Shown here: positions 8,229 to 18,604 of the stretch, one piece after another | Layout: each line of letters begins with the position of its first letter | Position numbering within the stretch: the stretch's first letter is position 1 | Origin: Terrabacter sp. Root181 | GTDB lineage: Bacteria > Actinomycetota > Actinomycetes > Actinomycetales > Dermatophilaceae | Length of the DNA stretch: 64,000 nucleotides | Reading direction: 5' to 3' | Assembly (NCBI RefSeq): GCF_001428505.1 | Contig: NZ_LMHU01000009.1 | Location: forward strand, 268,298-332,297 | Notes under the pieces: model-generated | Databases searched by the model: none | The model's input: only the letters and a program-made list of their open reading frames with translations | Told to the model about the DNA's origin: nothing | Position numbers and translations under genes: made by a program

Positions 8229-8816
8229 TCAGGTCGTGAGGTTGCGCATCGCGGCAGTCGCGCCGCGCAGGTAGCGCTCGACGACGACCCGCTCGTCGTC
8301 CGTCAGGGAGCCGTCGAGCTCCGCCAGTGCCACGAACATCGGCCGCATCCGGGCCGTCACCTCGGCGCGCCCGCTGTCGGTGATGACCACCTCGGTGCGA
8401 CGGCCGTCGTCGGGATGCGGACGCCGCACGGCGTGGCCGTGGCTGCAGAGGCGGTCCACGACGCCCGACGAAGCCGCCGAGGTCACCCCCAGCACCTTGG
8501 CGAGGTCAACGGGCCCCATGGGACCGCGCATGAGGTGACGGAGCGAGTGCAGCTCAGAGGTGCTGAGACCGGCCTGGCGCGCCACGACCGCGGGCACCGC
8601 CTCGGCGACCTCGACGAGCTCCTGCAGGGCCGAGAGTGTTCCGGTGAGCCGCCAGTTCGGCACGCCGGTCGCCGCGCTCAGGCGCGGCGCAGCCTCGACA
8701 CTGCCTCTGGCGCTGCCGACGGCAGCACCGCCCTCAGGCGGCGATTGGCGGTCGCTCTGTTTGCTGCTAATGTCACTCACCAACTTAGTAATCTTCTGAG
8801 TAACTTGCTTACTCAT
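8229..8816 (-). CDS. MarR-family transcriptional regulator
   Basis: The winged helix-turn-helix core runs from LSALQELVEVAEAVPAVVAR to the C-terminus, with VDLAKVLGVTSAASSGVVDR as recognition region and an RRPHPDDGRRTEVV wing. The start is doubtful. The ATG at 8816 gives an N-terminus encoded by AT-rich codons foreign to this genome and overlaps a -10-like TAAGAT (8815-8820) and an operator, so the true start may be a GTG at 8780 or even 8663, where the conserved part begins. The gene is divergent from an MMPL exporter, the usual partner and target. No downstream gene continues on this strand. Confidence 0.83.
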   Translation of the reverse strand: MSKQVTQKITKLVSDISSKQSDRQSPPEGGAAVGSARGSVEAAPRLSAATGVPNWRLTGTLSALQELVEVAEAVPAVVARQAGLSTSELHSLRHLMRGPMGPVDLAKVLGVTSAASSGVVDRLCSHGHAVRRPHPDDGRRTEVVITDSGRAEVTARMRPMFVALAELDGSLTDDERVVVERYLRGATAAMRNLTT

Positions 8817-8820
8817 CTTA
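8789..8820. promoter_or_regulatory. Divergent promoter region with MarR-type operator
   Basis: A perfect inverted repeat GAGTAA-CTTGC-TTACTC (8798-8814) sits between a plus-strand -10 candidate TAATCT (8789-8794) for the MMPL gene and a minus-strand TAAGAT (8815-8820) for the marR gene. MarR-family operators are typically 16-20 bp palindromes overlapping such boxes. About 65 bp around it are markedly AT-rich against the surroundings. Confidence 0.7.
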
Positions 8821-8832
8821 GCGGAGGTACTC

Positions 8833-10938
8833 GTGAGCTCGGTGACCGACAGGATCACACGCAAATGGTGGGCGGTGGCCATCGTCATCCTCGCCCTGGC
8901 CGGGGCGATGGGAGTCGTCAGCGCCGTCGGTGAGGCGACGCGCACCGCGTCAGCGACCGACGCCCTGCCCATCGGCTCGGACAGCGCGCAGGCGATCGAG
9001 CTTCGCGAGCAACTGCCCGAGGTGGAGGGGTCGACGGCCGTCATCGTCTTCAGCACGGACTCCGGACAGCTGTCGCCCAGCACCGACAGCGCGATCGAGG
9101 CCCGGCTCGCGCAGGTGCCGGGTGCCGGCCGGGTGCCGCTGCAGCGCAGCCAGGACGGCACGGCAGTGCTCGCGGTCGTGCCGGTTGACGACAGCGACGC
9201 CACCGCGACCGCCGAGGCCGTCAAGAAGATCCGGGCGACCGTCAAGGCCGACCTGCCCGACGGGGTCACCGCGCAGGTCACGGGCCCGGCCGCGGTCCAG
9301 GCGGACCTGGCAGCCGTCTTCTCCGGGGCGAACACGCGCCTGCTCATCGCGACCGCTTCGGTCGTGGCGCTGCTCCTCGTCATCACCTACCGCAGCCCGA
9401 TCCTCTGGATCTTCCCGCTCATCGTCGTCGGCGTGGCCGACCGGCTGGCCGCCGTGCTCGCCACCCACACCCTCGCGGTGTTCGACGTCGTGTGGGACGA
9501 GTCGACGATCGGCATCCTCTCGGTGCTCGTGTTCGGCGCCGGCACCGACTACGCCCTGCTGCTCATCTCCCGCTACCGCGACGAGCTGCGCCGCCACCAC
9601 GACCGGCGCGAGGCGATGTCGCTCGCCCTGCGCCGCACGGCCGAGGCCGTCCTCTCCAGCTCGGTCACGGTCGTCATCGGCCTGCTGACGTTACTGCTCT
9701 CGCTCTTCCCGGCGACGCGTGGCCTCGGGCTCGCCTGCGCCGTCGGGATCGTCGTGGCCGCGGCCTTCGTGCTCATCGTGCTGCCCGCCGCCCTCGTCAT
9801 CTTCGACCGATGGATCTTCTGGCCGCGCGTGCCGCGTGAGGGCGAGGCCGCTCTGGCCGACGGCACGTCGCTGTGGCGCAAGGTCGGCAACCGCGTCGCC
9901 GCGCACCCCAAGCGCATCATCAGCATCACTCTCGTCGGGCTCGCGGTGCTGGCCACGGGCATCGCCTTCATCGACACCGGCCTCAAGACCTCGGACCAGT
10001 TCCTTCAGAAGCCGGAGGCCATCTCGGCGGGCGAGCGCCTGGCCCAGTCGTTCCCCGCCGGTAGCGCCGACCCCGCCATCATCATGACGACCAACGACCC
10101 GCAGGCCGTGACCGCCGCTGCCAAGGGGGTCGAGGGCATCGCCGGCGCCCGGATGGTCAACCAGGGCAACGGGGTGGCGGAGATCGACGCCGTCATCGAG
10201 GCGGCCCCAGGGTCCGAGGCTGCCGCAGACACCGTGGTGGCCCTGCGCGCCGCCCTGACCTCGCTGCCCGAGAGCCACGTCGCGGGCACCGAGGCCGTGG
10301 CCCTCGACCAGGCGGAGGCCTCGGCTCGCGACCGGCTCGTCATCTTCCCGCTCGTGCTCGCCCTCGTCCTGCTCGCCCTCGTCGTGCTGCTGCGGTCGAT
10401 CGTCGCCCCGATGGTGCTCGTCTCCACCGTCGTCGCGACCTACCTCGCCAGCATCGGCGCCTCGTGGTGGATCTTCAGCAAGGTCTTCGACTTCTCCGCG
10501 CTCGACGACAGCGCACCCCTCTTCGCCTTCGTCTTCCTCGTGGCCCTGGGTGTCGACTACAACATCTTCCTCGTGACGCGAGCACGAGAGGAGGCCCGGC
10601 GCCACGGCTCTCGTGAGGGCATGCTGCGCGGCCTGGCGGCGACGGGTGGCGTCATCACGAGTGCAGGCATCCTGCTCGCCGCCGTCTTCGCGGTGCTCGG
10701 CGTCCTGCCGCTGGTCGTCCTGGCCCAGATCGGCGTCATCATCTGCATCGGCGTCCTGCTCGACACGCTCGTCGTGCGCACGCTCCTCGTCCCGGCCATC
10801 GCGGTGGTCCTCGGCGACCGCTTCTGGTGGCCCCGCCGGCCGCACCCGACCCCCGAGCCGGCCGATCGGACTGCCGCGCCCGAGGCAACGCCGACCACCA
10901 GTCGGGATCGTGAGACTCAACCCTCGACAAACCATTGA
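8833..10938 (+). CDS. MMPL/RND-family membrane transporter
   Basis: 701 residues with the duplicated MMPL topology: one N-terminal helix, an extracellular domain of about 140 residues and a helix bundle, then the same again. The paired family motifs GTDYALLLISRYRDELRR (first half) and GVDYNIFLVTRAREEARR (second half) carry the charged residues used in proton coupling by RND relatives. A short disordered tail ends in a Pro/Thr-rich stretch. The GTG start follows GGAGG by 6 nt. It is divergent from marR across a palindromic operator, so drug or lipid export under MarR control is likely; the substrate is unknown. Confidence 0.88.
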   Translation: MSSVTDRITRKWWAVAIVILALAGAMGVVSAVGEATRTASATDALPIGSDSAQAIELREQLPEVEGSTAVIVFSTDSGQLSPSTDSAIEARLAQVPGAGRVPLQRSQDGTAVLAVVPVDDSDATATAEAVKKIRATVKADLPDGVTAQVTGPAAVQADLAAVFSGANTRLLIATASVVALLLVITYRSPILWIFPLIVVGVADRLAAVLATHTLAVFDVVWDESTIGILSVLVFGAGTDYALLLISRYRDELRRHHDRREAMSLALRRTAEAVLSSSVTVVIGLLTLLLSLFPATRGLGLACAVGIVVAAAFVLIVLPAALVIFDRWIFWPRVPREGEAALADGTSLWRKVGNRVAAHPKRIISITLVGLAVLATGIAFIDTGLKTSDQFLQKPEAISAGERLAQSFPAGSADPAIIMTTNDPQAVTAAAKGVEGIAGARMVNQGNGVAEIDAVIEAAPGSEAAADTVVALRAALTSLPESHVAGTEAVALDQAEASARDRLVIFPLVLALVLLALVVLLRSIVAPMVLVSTVVATYLASIGASWWIFSKVFDFSALDDSAPLFAFVFLVALGVDYNIFLVTRAREEARRHGSREGMLRGLAATGGVITSAGILLAAVFAVLGVLPLVVLAQIGVIICIGVLLDTLVVRTLLVPAIAVVLGDRFWWPRRPHPTPEPADRTAAPEATPTTSRDRETQPSTNH

Positions 10939-10997
10939 CAACAGGCGCCACGGGCCTTTGAATCAGGACTGTCCAAACATTGGACAAACCATAGACA
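10926..10997 (+). promoter_or_regulatory. Promoter with direct and inverted repeats before the small secreted protein
   Basis: TTGACA (10935-10940) and TTGAAT (10958-10963) with a 17-nt spacer form a good sigma-70-type promoter that begins inside the end of the MMPL gene. A 15-nt direct repeat GACAAACCATxGACA occurs at 10926-10940 and 10983-10997, and an inverted repeat TGTCCAA-ACA-TTGGACA lies at 10970-10986. These look like binding sites of an unknown regulator acting at or just after the transcription start. Confidence 0.6.
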
Positions 10998-11023
10998 CTC
11001 GGGGACTGACGAAGGAGTCACGC

Positions 11024-11332
11024 ATGAGGATGTTCCCGATCGCCGCAGCGGCCGCCCTGGCCTCCGCCGCCGTCCTGACGACGGCCGGCTCGGCCTCCGC
11101 ATCTCCGGACACGTCCTGCATGCAGTCCGGCATCTCCACCCTGCGGAGCGCCGGACTGCTCGGGGCCGTGGCCAAGAACGGGGTCGACCTGACCTACGCC
11201 GTCGAGTCGCTCGGCGTCACGGTCCGACCCGGGGCCGACATCAGCGGCGTGCCCGACCCGGTGCCGTTCAGCCTGCTCCTCGCCGACCACCGCGCCGGCG
11301 ACAGCAGCCTGTTCGTCTACCCCTGGTGCTGA
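11024..11332 (+). CDS. Small secreted protein of unknown function
   Basis: 102 residues. The ATG at 11024 has GAAGGAG upstream. A Sec signal peptide (MFPIAAAAALASAAVL, cleavage likely after SASA) leaves a mature protein of about 76 residues with two cysteines, one near the mature N-terminus (DTSCMQSG) and one as the final residue (FVYPWC), which could form a disulfide. No family recognised. It has its own strong promoter flanked by repeats and a strong terminator behind it, so it is probably a single-gene unit. Confidence 0.7.
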   Translation: MRMFPIAAAAALASAAVLTTAGSASASPDTSCMQSGISTLRSAGLLGAVAKNGVDLTYAVESLGVTVRPGADISGVPDPVPFSLLLADHRAGDSSLFVYPWC

Positions 11333-11405
11333 CCCGACAGCACGCCTGACCCCTCGACGTGTCTCGAGGCCCGACCGACTCCTACCCAAGCGGTCGCGGC
11401 AGACC

Positions 11406-11445
11406 GTGGGCCACGCGCCGGACTCCCTTCCGGTGCGTGGCCCAC
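11406..11445. terminator. Bidirectional hairpin terminator
   Basis: An 11-bp perfect stem GTGGGCCACGC / GCGTGGCCCAC (11406-11416 and 11435-11445) with a further CCGGA/TCCGG pairing inside. It lies between the convergent small secreted protein and DHA2 transporter genes. There is no U-tract, as is common in high-G+C actinobacteria. Confidence 0.8.
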
Positions 11446-11462
11446 ACCCGTGTCAGCCGACG

Positions 11463-13031
11463 TCACGTCGACTGGAACGACCTGTCGACCTCGACACCGG
11501 CGCGGGCGGGCTCATCGGGTCGGTGCCGCGGGAGCGTGGTGAGCGCGACGACCGCGCCGACGAGGAGCAGCCCGGCCGCGACGACGTCGCTGACGTGCAT
11601 CCCGTCGACGTATGCCGTCCGCGCGGCCTCGAGGACCGCCTGCCCCTGCGCTCCGCCGAGCCGCGCCGCGACGACCCCGGCCTCCCCCAGCGTCTGCTGG
11701 GCGGCATCACGGGCCCCCGGCGGGAGACCCGCGGGCAGCAGCACGTCCATCCGGGCCGCATACACGGCCCCGAGGACGCTGCCGAGGACCGCCATCCCGA
11801 GCGCCCCGCCGAGCTCCCCCGCCGTCTCGACGAGGGCCGACACCGATCCGGCACGTTCGGCCGGCGCCACGCCGATCGCGTACTCCGTCACGAGCGTCGC
11901 GACGGACACGAGGCCCATCGCCACGAGGGACGCGCAGACGAGAGCGACCCAGATCGACGACTCGGCTCCGGCGGACCTCATGGCGATGTAGCCGACGGCG
12001 GCCACGACGAACCCGGTCGCCATGACGATCGGGCGACCGACCCGCAGCGACACCGCGGCAGCCGTCGGAGCCGCCGCACCGACGGCGATCGAGGGCAGCA
12101 GGCTCCACAGCGCCGCCGCGAGCGGGCTGTAGCCGAGGACCGACTGGAGGTACTGCGTCATGAGCACGGCATTGCCCATGACGCCGAACATCCCGATCAC
12201 CTGCACGGCGATGGAGCCCCCGAACCCCCGGTGGGCGAACAGCCGCGGGTCGACCATCGGGCTGTCGATGCGCGACTGACGCCTCACGAAGACCACGGCC
12301 GCGCCCAGGCCTACGACGGCATACGGCATCAGTGCCGGTGACCAGCCGTCCGAGGCGAGCTGCTTGAGCACGTGGATGACGGGGAGGATGGCGAGCAGCG
12401 AGAACACCGCGCTGACGACGTCGACCCGGCTCGCCTCCGAGCGCGACTCGGGGAGCAGGAACGGCGCCACCACGAGCAGCGCGAGCATGACCGGCACGTT
12501 GATGAGGAAGACCGAGCCCCACCAGTAGTGCTCGAGCAGGATGCCGGAGATGATCGGACCGATGCCGACGCCGCCCGCCATGACCGCGGACCAGACCCCG
12601 ACGGCCTTGGCACGCTCGTCGTCGGCGTTGAAGAGGTTGCGGATGATCGCGAGGGTGCTCGGCATGAGCGTCGCGCCGCCCACCCCGAGCAGGGCCCGGG
12701 CGGCGATGAGCCAACCGGCGGTCGGGGCATACGCCGCGAGGACCGAGGCGACGCCGAAGGCGAGCGCGCCGGCGAGGAGCAGCCGTCGCCGGCCGAAGCG
12801 GTCGGCCAGGCCGCCCATCGTCAGGAGCAGACCGGCGAGCACGAACCCGTAGATGTCGAAGATCCAGAGCAGCTGGTTCGCGGTCGGTGACAGCGACTCG
12901 GCGATGTGCGGCACGGCGAAGAAGAGGACGGAGACGTCCATCGAGACGATGAGCAGGGGCAGGCAGAGGACGGCGAGCGCGGTCCACTCGCGACGGCCGG
13001 CTCGAGGCGGGGAGGTGACGGACGATGACAC
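11463..13031 (-). CDS. MFS drug:H+ antiporter, DHA2 (EmrB/QacA) family
   Basis: About 522 residues with 14 predicted membrane helices. MFS motif A is present after helix 2 (GGLADRFGRRRLLLAGAL) and the DHA2 motif C region follows (GVGIGPIISGILLEHYWW). The first helix has LIVSMDVSVLFFAVP, where the acidic residue is typical of QacA-like exporters. I chose the GTG at 13031 because GAGGAG lies 6 nt upstream; longer versions would run into the operator. The gene is divergent from a TetR regulator, the standard efflux-pump arrangement. The substrate cannot be told. Confidence 0.87.
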   Translation of the reverse strand: MSSSVTSPPRAGRREWTALAVLCLPLLIVSMDVSVLFFAVPHIAESLSPTANQLLWIFDIYGFVLAGLLLTMGGLADRFGRRRLLLAGALAFGVASVLAAYAPTAGWLIAARALLGVGGATLMPSTLAIIRNLFNADDERAKAVGVWSAVMAGGVGIGPIISGILLEHYWWGSVFLINVPVMLALLVVAPFLLPESRSEASRVDVVSAVFSLLAILPVIHVLKQLASDGWSPALMPYAVVGLGAAVVFVRRQSRIDSPMVDPRLFAHRGFGGSIAVQVIGMFGVMGNAVLMTQYLQSVLGYSPLAAALWSLLPSIAVGAAAPTAAAVSLRVGRPIVMATGFVVAAVGYIAMRSAGAESSIWVALVCASLVAMGLVSVATLVTEYAIGVAPAERAGSVSALVETAGELGGALGMAVLGSVLGAVYAARMDVLLPAGLPPGARDAAQQTLGEAGVVAARLGGAQGQAVLEAARTAYVDGMHVSDVVAAGLLLVGAVVALTTLPRHRPDEPARAGVEVDRSFQST

Positions 13032-13046
13032 AGCGAGCTCCTCACA

Positions 13047-13128
13047 ATCTGCGTATGTGACATAGTGTTTATCTGGCACACGGAAAGGTACGCCGCATCT
13101 GCGTATCGCGCAAGCAGTTGACTAGGAT
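13047..13128. promoter_or_regulatory. Divergent operator/promoter region between DHA2 transporter and TetR
   Basis: A direct repeat ATCTGCGTAT occurs at 13047-13056 and 13097-13106. A palindrome TATGT-G-ACATA lies at 13054-13064. TAGGAT at 13123-13128 is 6 nt before the TetR ATG, a leaderless -10. The two repeats probably mark one operator for each divergent promoter. Confidence 0.6.
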
Positions 13129-13134
13129 GGGCCC

Positions 13135-13872
13135 ATGACCGACCTGCCGCGCTACCTCCAGCTGCTCTGGGGCCGCGAGTCCGAGGGGCGCCGCGGTCCC
13201 AAGCCGGGACGGAGCATCCGCGAGATCGGCGCTGCCGCGGTGGAGATCGCCGACGCCGAGGGGCTCGACGCCATCTCGATGAAGAGCGTCGCCCAGGCGG
13301 TCGGCTTCACGACGATGTCGCTCTACCGCTACGTCGACAGCAAGGACGAGCTGTCGTCCGTCATGGTCGACGTCGCCTACGGGCCGCCGGACCTGCGCTA
13401 CGCCGCCGACGAGGACTGGCGCCGGCGGATCACCCGGTGGGCCCGGGAGATCAGTGCGCGGCGACTCGCCCACCCGTGGACCACCGAGGCGCGCCAGAGC
13501 GCGCCGCCGCTGACCCCCAACCTGATCGGCTGGATGGAGTCGGGACTCGAGGCCCTCGAAGGCCTCCCCCTGACGAGTCAGCAACGACTCTCCGCCCTGC
13601 TCGCCATCGACGGCTGGGGCCAGAACCACGTCCGCCAGACGATCCAGATGGGACTCACCGGGCCCGTGGACCCCGACAGTCCGCAGGGCGCCTACCTCCA
13701 GCTCATCGGGGCCCTCATCGACCCCGCGAGCTTCCCCCGGCTCGCGGCAGCCGGTCCCGAGGCCCTCGGAGACGACGACGAGGACTTCTTCGACGAGGAG
13801 TTCGCCTACGGCCTGGGGCTCCTGCTCGACGGCATCGAGGCCCTCGTCGCACGGTCGGACCACACGAGCTGA
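13135..13872 (+). CDS. TetR/AcrR-family transcriptional regulator
   Basis: 245 residues. The helix-turn-helix is at about residues 27-72 (GAAAVEIADAEGLDAISMKS, then VAQAVGFTTMSLYRYVDSKD). The C-terminal domain resembles the TetR_C class found in regulators of drug pumps (LLAIDGWGQNHVRQTIQMGL). The ATG at 13135 is probably leaderless. Divergent from the DHA2 transporter across a repeat-rich region of about 100 bp, it is most likely its repressor. The C-terminus is acidic (GDDDEDFFDEE). Confidence 0.87.
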   Translation: MTDLPRYLQLLWGRESEGRRGPKPGRSIREIGAAAVEIADAEGLDAISMKSVAQAVGFTTMSLYRYVDSKDELSSVMVDVAYGPPDLRYAADEDWRRRITRWAREISARRLAHPWTTEARQSAPPLTPNLIGWMESGLEALEGLPLTSQQRLSALLAIDGWGQNHVRQTIQMGLTGPVDPDSPQGAYLQLIGALIDPASFPRLAAAGPEALGDDDEDFFDEEFAYGLGLLLDGIEALVARSDHTS

Positions 13873-13891
13873 CGCCACGCCCGCAGCTCCC

Positions 13892-13960
13892 CCGAACGCC
13901 GCGTTCGGTCTCGAACTCAGTGTTCCAGCAGCGCGTTCGGCACCGAACGCTGCGTTCGGT
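13892..13960. terminator. Paired GAACG/CGTTC hairpins between convergent genes
   Basis: Two related inverted repeats, CCGAACG-CCG-CGTTCGG (13892-13908) and ACCGAACG-CTG-CGTTCGGT (13942-13960), with a further CGTTCGG half between them. They lie between the TetR gene and the convergent acetyltransferase gene, which suggests termination in both directions. A CGGCATACG motif follows at 13974-13982. Confidence 0.55.
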
Positions 13961-14011
13961 CGGCGGGTGGAGACGGCATACGACGGGCGGGTTGCGGGGG
14001 CGCCGCTCGGC

Positions 14012-14611
14012 TCAGACGGGCCACTCCTCGCGCAGCAGGGCCCACATGTTGTCGTCGAGCCAGGTGCCGTCCTTGCCGAGCGACTTCGCCCGGATCGTGG
14101 CCTCGTGACGCATCCCGATGCGGCGCAGCACGCGGTTCGAGGCGATGTTGTCGGCGTAGGCGTCGGCCGTGATCCGGCGCAGCCCCAGGTCGCGGAATCC
14201 GATGACGAGCAGCTCGGCAGCCGCCTCGGCCGCCAGTCCGCGGCCCTGCGCGTTCGGGTGCAGCGCGTAGCCGATCGTCCCCTCCCACTCGCGCGCCGGG
14301 GTGCTGGCGATGCTGTGGCACGGCTCGAGCCGCAGCATCACGTCGCCGACGACGCGACCCGTGCGCCGCTCCTCGACGGCGAGACCGAGGAGCGGCTCCT
14401 CGGCACCGGCGCGGCCGCGTTCGACGCGCTGGGCGACCCGGGTCAGCACCTGCTCACGGCTGAGCACGTCGTGGCTGAGGTGGACGACGACCTCGGGCAG
14501 GCTGCGGTACGCGTGGACGGCGTCGACGTCGTCGAGGGTGAGCGGCCGCAGCGCGAGCCGGTCGGTGAGCCGGGGCCAGACGAGCCTCGACAGGTCGGGT
14601 GAGTCCGGCAC
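14012..14611 (-). CDS. GNAT N-acetyltransferase, RimJ/RimL type
   Basis: About 199 residues with an acetyl-CoA-binding signature (IGYALHPNAQGRGLAAEAAA) and C-terminal NIASNRVLRRIGMRHEATI, typical of RimJ/RimL-like enzymes acting on protein N-termini or small amines. The GTG start shares one base with the TAG stop of the serine hydrolase gene upstream, so the two are translationally coupled. No substrate can be inferred, though coupling to a beta-lactamase-fold enzyme might suggest a shared detoxification task. Confidence 0.85.
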   Translation of the reverse strand: MPDSPDLSRLVWPRLTDRLALRPLTLDDVDAVHAYRSLPEVVVHLSHDVLSREQVLTRVAQRVERGRAGAEEPLLGLAVEERRTGRVVGDVMLRLEPCHSIASTPAREWEGTIGYALHPNAQGRGLAAEAAAELLVIGFRDLGLRRITADAYADNIASNRVLRRIGMRHEATIRAKSLGKDGTWLDDNMWALLREEWPV

Positions 14612-16017
14612 TAGCGCCAACCGCCCTCGTCGACGCCGCCGGGCACGTCGGCCGCCGGGTCGTAGGCCGTACGCGTGAACCGGAACGACGCGAGGTCCAG
14701 GTGTGACGGCGTGCCGTCGGTGGCCCGCACCACCCGGAGCGGCTCGCCCGTGTAGTAGCCGTCCAGGCCGACCCACTCGTCAGGTCCGGTCGGTGCGAAG
14801 CGCGATCCGCGGGCCTGACCCGGCTCGCCGAGCAAGAGGTGCTCACCGACGAGGCGGGCAGTGGACACCGAGGGGCCCCAGTGCCACGTGCCGACCAGGT
14901 CGAGCGCGGTCGGGTCGCCGGCCGCGTGCCAGGGCTCCGGGGTGCGCGGCTCGCGCTCGACGAAGGCCGCGAGCAGGTCGGTGGCCACCTGGCCCATGCC
15001 GCTCGTCGAGTTCGCGAGGACGACGACGCCGTCTCCGCTCTCGACGTCGACCCGCAGGCCCGCGAGGAAACCGGGCATCGAGCCGCCGTGACCGGCATAC
15101 CTCGTGCCGTCGACGTTCCAGACCTGCCAGCCGAGCCCGTGGGAAGTCGTCCACGCCTGGCCGGGGTTGTCGACGACGGTGTGCGGCTCGTACATCTCGG
15201 CGAGCGTGTCCCCCGACAGCACGTCGCCCGTCTCACCACCGGCGAAGGCGGCCCAGCGCGACAGGTCCTGCACCGTGGTCCACAGCTGGCCGGCCGGGGC
15301 CATCGCGCCGGCGTCGTGCTCGGGCTCGGTCAGGAGGACGTCGGCGAAGGGGTGCACCGCGAGCCCGTGGGCCGCGCGACCGGTGGGGCGTGTGGTCGTG
15401 CGAGACATGCCGAGCGGCTCGAGCAGGTCACGACGGACCACGTCGAACCAGTCGGTGCCGTGCGCCCTGGCCACGAGCTCGCCGAGCGCCGCGAAGCCGA
15501 CGTTCGTGTAGTGGAAGCGCCGGCCGGCCCGGAACCGCTGTTCCACAGGCGATCCCGCGCCCGGCCCTGCCAGCTCATCCCAGTCGCCACCGGGCGTGCG
15601 CTCCCACCACGCGCCGTTCGTCTCGGCCTGCACACCGGCGCCGTGCGAGAGCAGCTGCGCGATAGTCGCGCCGCCCAGCGCCGAGCCGGGCACGTGGTCC
15701 TCGAACCGGTCGAGCAGGTCGAGGCGACCGGCGTCGCGCAGACGCATCACGGCCACGGCGACGAAGGTCTTCGTGATGGAACCCATGCGGTACTGCGTGT
15801 CGGTGTCGGCCGCCTCCCCTGCGGCGCGCCCGTCGAGCGTCCCGACGGCATCCGACCAGGTGAGGTCGCCGTCGCGCACGATCCCGGCGGCGACCGACGG
15901 CAGCCGCCCCCGGCGCTGCTCGGTGGCCAGCACGTGGTGCAGGTGCCGGGCGGTGGCCGCGTCGATGCCGCGGGTAGGTGTCGTGACGTCGGCGTCGCTG
16001 CGCGGGTCGGTGCTCAC
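14611..16017 (-). CDS. Beta-lactamase-family serine hydrolase (class C / DD-peptidase-like)
   Basis: The N-terminal 330 residues form a penicillin-binding fold with the three classical motifs: SITK (in MGSITKTFVAVAVM), YTN (in FHYTNVGFAALGELV) and HGGS (in AGHGGSMPGFLAG). A C-terminal beta-rich extension (TWHWGPSVSTARLV onward) is common in this esterase/peptidase group. There is no signal peptide, so it is probably cytoplasmic, unlike resistance beta-lactamases. The GTG at 16017 follows a minus-strand TAGGCT (16025-16030) by 7 nt, giving a leaderless start. Confidence 0.85.
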   Translation of the reverse strand: MSTDPRSDADVTTPTRGIDAATARHLHHVLATEQRRGRLPSVAAGIVRDGDLTWSDAVGTLDGRAAGEAADTDTQYRMGSITKTFVAVAVMRLRDAGRLDLLDRFEDHVPGSALGGATIAQLLSHGAGVQAETNGAWWERTPGGDWDELAGPGAGSPVEQRFRAGRRFHYTNVGFAALGELVARAHGTDWFDVVRRDLLEPLGMSRTTTRPTGRAAHGLAVHPFADVLLTEPEHDAGAMAPAGQLWTTVQDLSRWAAFAGGETGDVLSGDTLAEMYEPHTVVDNPGQAWTTSHGLGWQVWNVDGTRYAGHGGSMPGFLAGLRVDVESGDGVVVLANSTSGMGQVATDLLAAFVEREPRTPEPWHAAGDPTALDLVGTWHWGPSVSTARLVGEHLLLGEPGQARGSRFAPTGPDEWVGLDGYYTGEPLRVVRATDGTPSHLDLASFRFTRTAYDPAADVPGGVDEGGWR

Positions 16018-16106
16018 CCGCTCCAGCCTAGGGCGGGGGTCTCTGGCGTGGCGCAGGCCACCCCGGCAGGATGGGACGGCGGCCCCACGGTCGCCCCGCA
16101 TCGGTT

Positions 16107-16122
16107 ATCTTGACATCAAGAT
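16107..16122. promoter_or_regulatory. 16-bp palindrome upstream of icd
   Basis: ATCTTGA-CA-TCAAGAT (16107-16122) is a perfect inverted repeat in a short AT-rich segment 64 bp before the icd start. A -35-like TTGACA (16110-16115) is embedded in it, so a bound protein would block polymerase. The regulator is not identifiable from this window. Confidence 0.65.
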
Positions 16123-16185
16123 TTATTCGCGGATCCACGAAGACCGGATCTCGGCACGAACAGCAACCCGAACGGAGCACCCGCG

Positions 16186-18408
<2,223 letters not shown>

Positions 18409-18463
18409 GCGACGCCGCACCGCGCGGGAGCGCCCACTCGACCCTCGGGGTCGGGTGGGCGCT

Positions 18464-18569
18464 GCCCGTCAAGAGGCCGTCTCGCCCCCTATTGCCCGTC
18501 GAGAGGCCACGTCTCGCCCCCTCGTGCCCGTCGAAAGGCCAGTTCTCGTCGCGAGACTGGCCTTTCGAC
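18464..18569. repeat. Degenerate tandem repeat ending in a hairpin, between icd and the acyl-CoA dehydrogenase gene
   Basis: Three units starting at 18464, 18494 and 18526 share GCCCGTCrArAGGCC followed by a TCTCGCCCCC-like tail (period 30-32). The third unit is the left arm of the hairpin at 18530-18569. The core CGTCGAGAGGCCAC recurs in the intergenic region at 24.75 kb. Confidence 0.75.
18530..18569. terminator. Bidirectional hairpin terminator
   Basis: GTCGAAAGGCCAGT (18530-18543) pairs perfectly with ACTGGCCTTTCGAC (18556-18569), and an inner CTCG/CGAG extends the stem after a one-base bulge. It separates the convergent icd and acyl-CoA dehydrogenase genes. Confidence 0.75.
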
Positions 18570-18604
18570 ATGTCGGGGGCGGCCACAGCCGGCCACTCGA
18601 CGGG

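Noticed and set aside
8817-9386. Upstream extension of the marR frame opposite the MMPL gene
   Set aside because: It crosses the divergent promoter region and reads the MMPL gene backwards.
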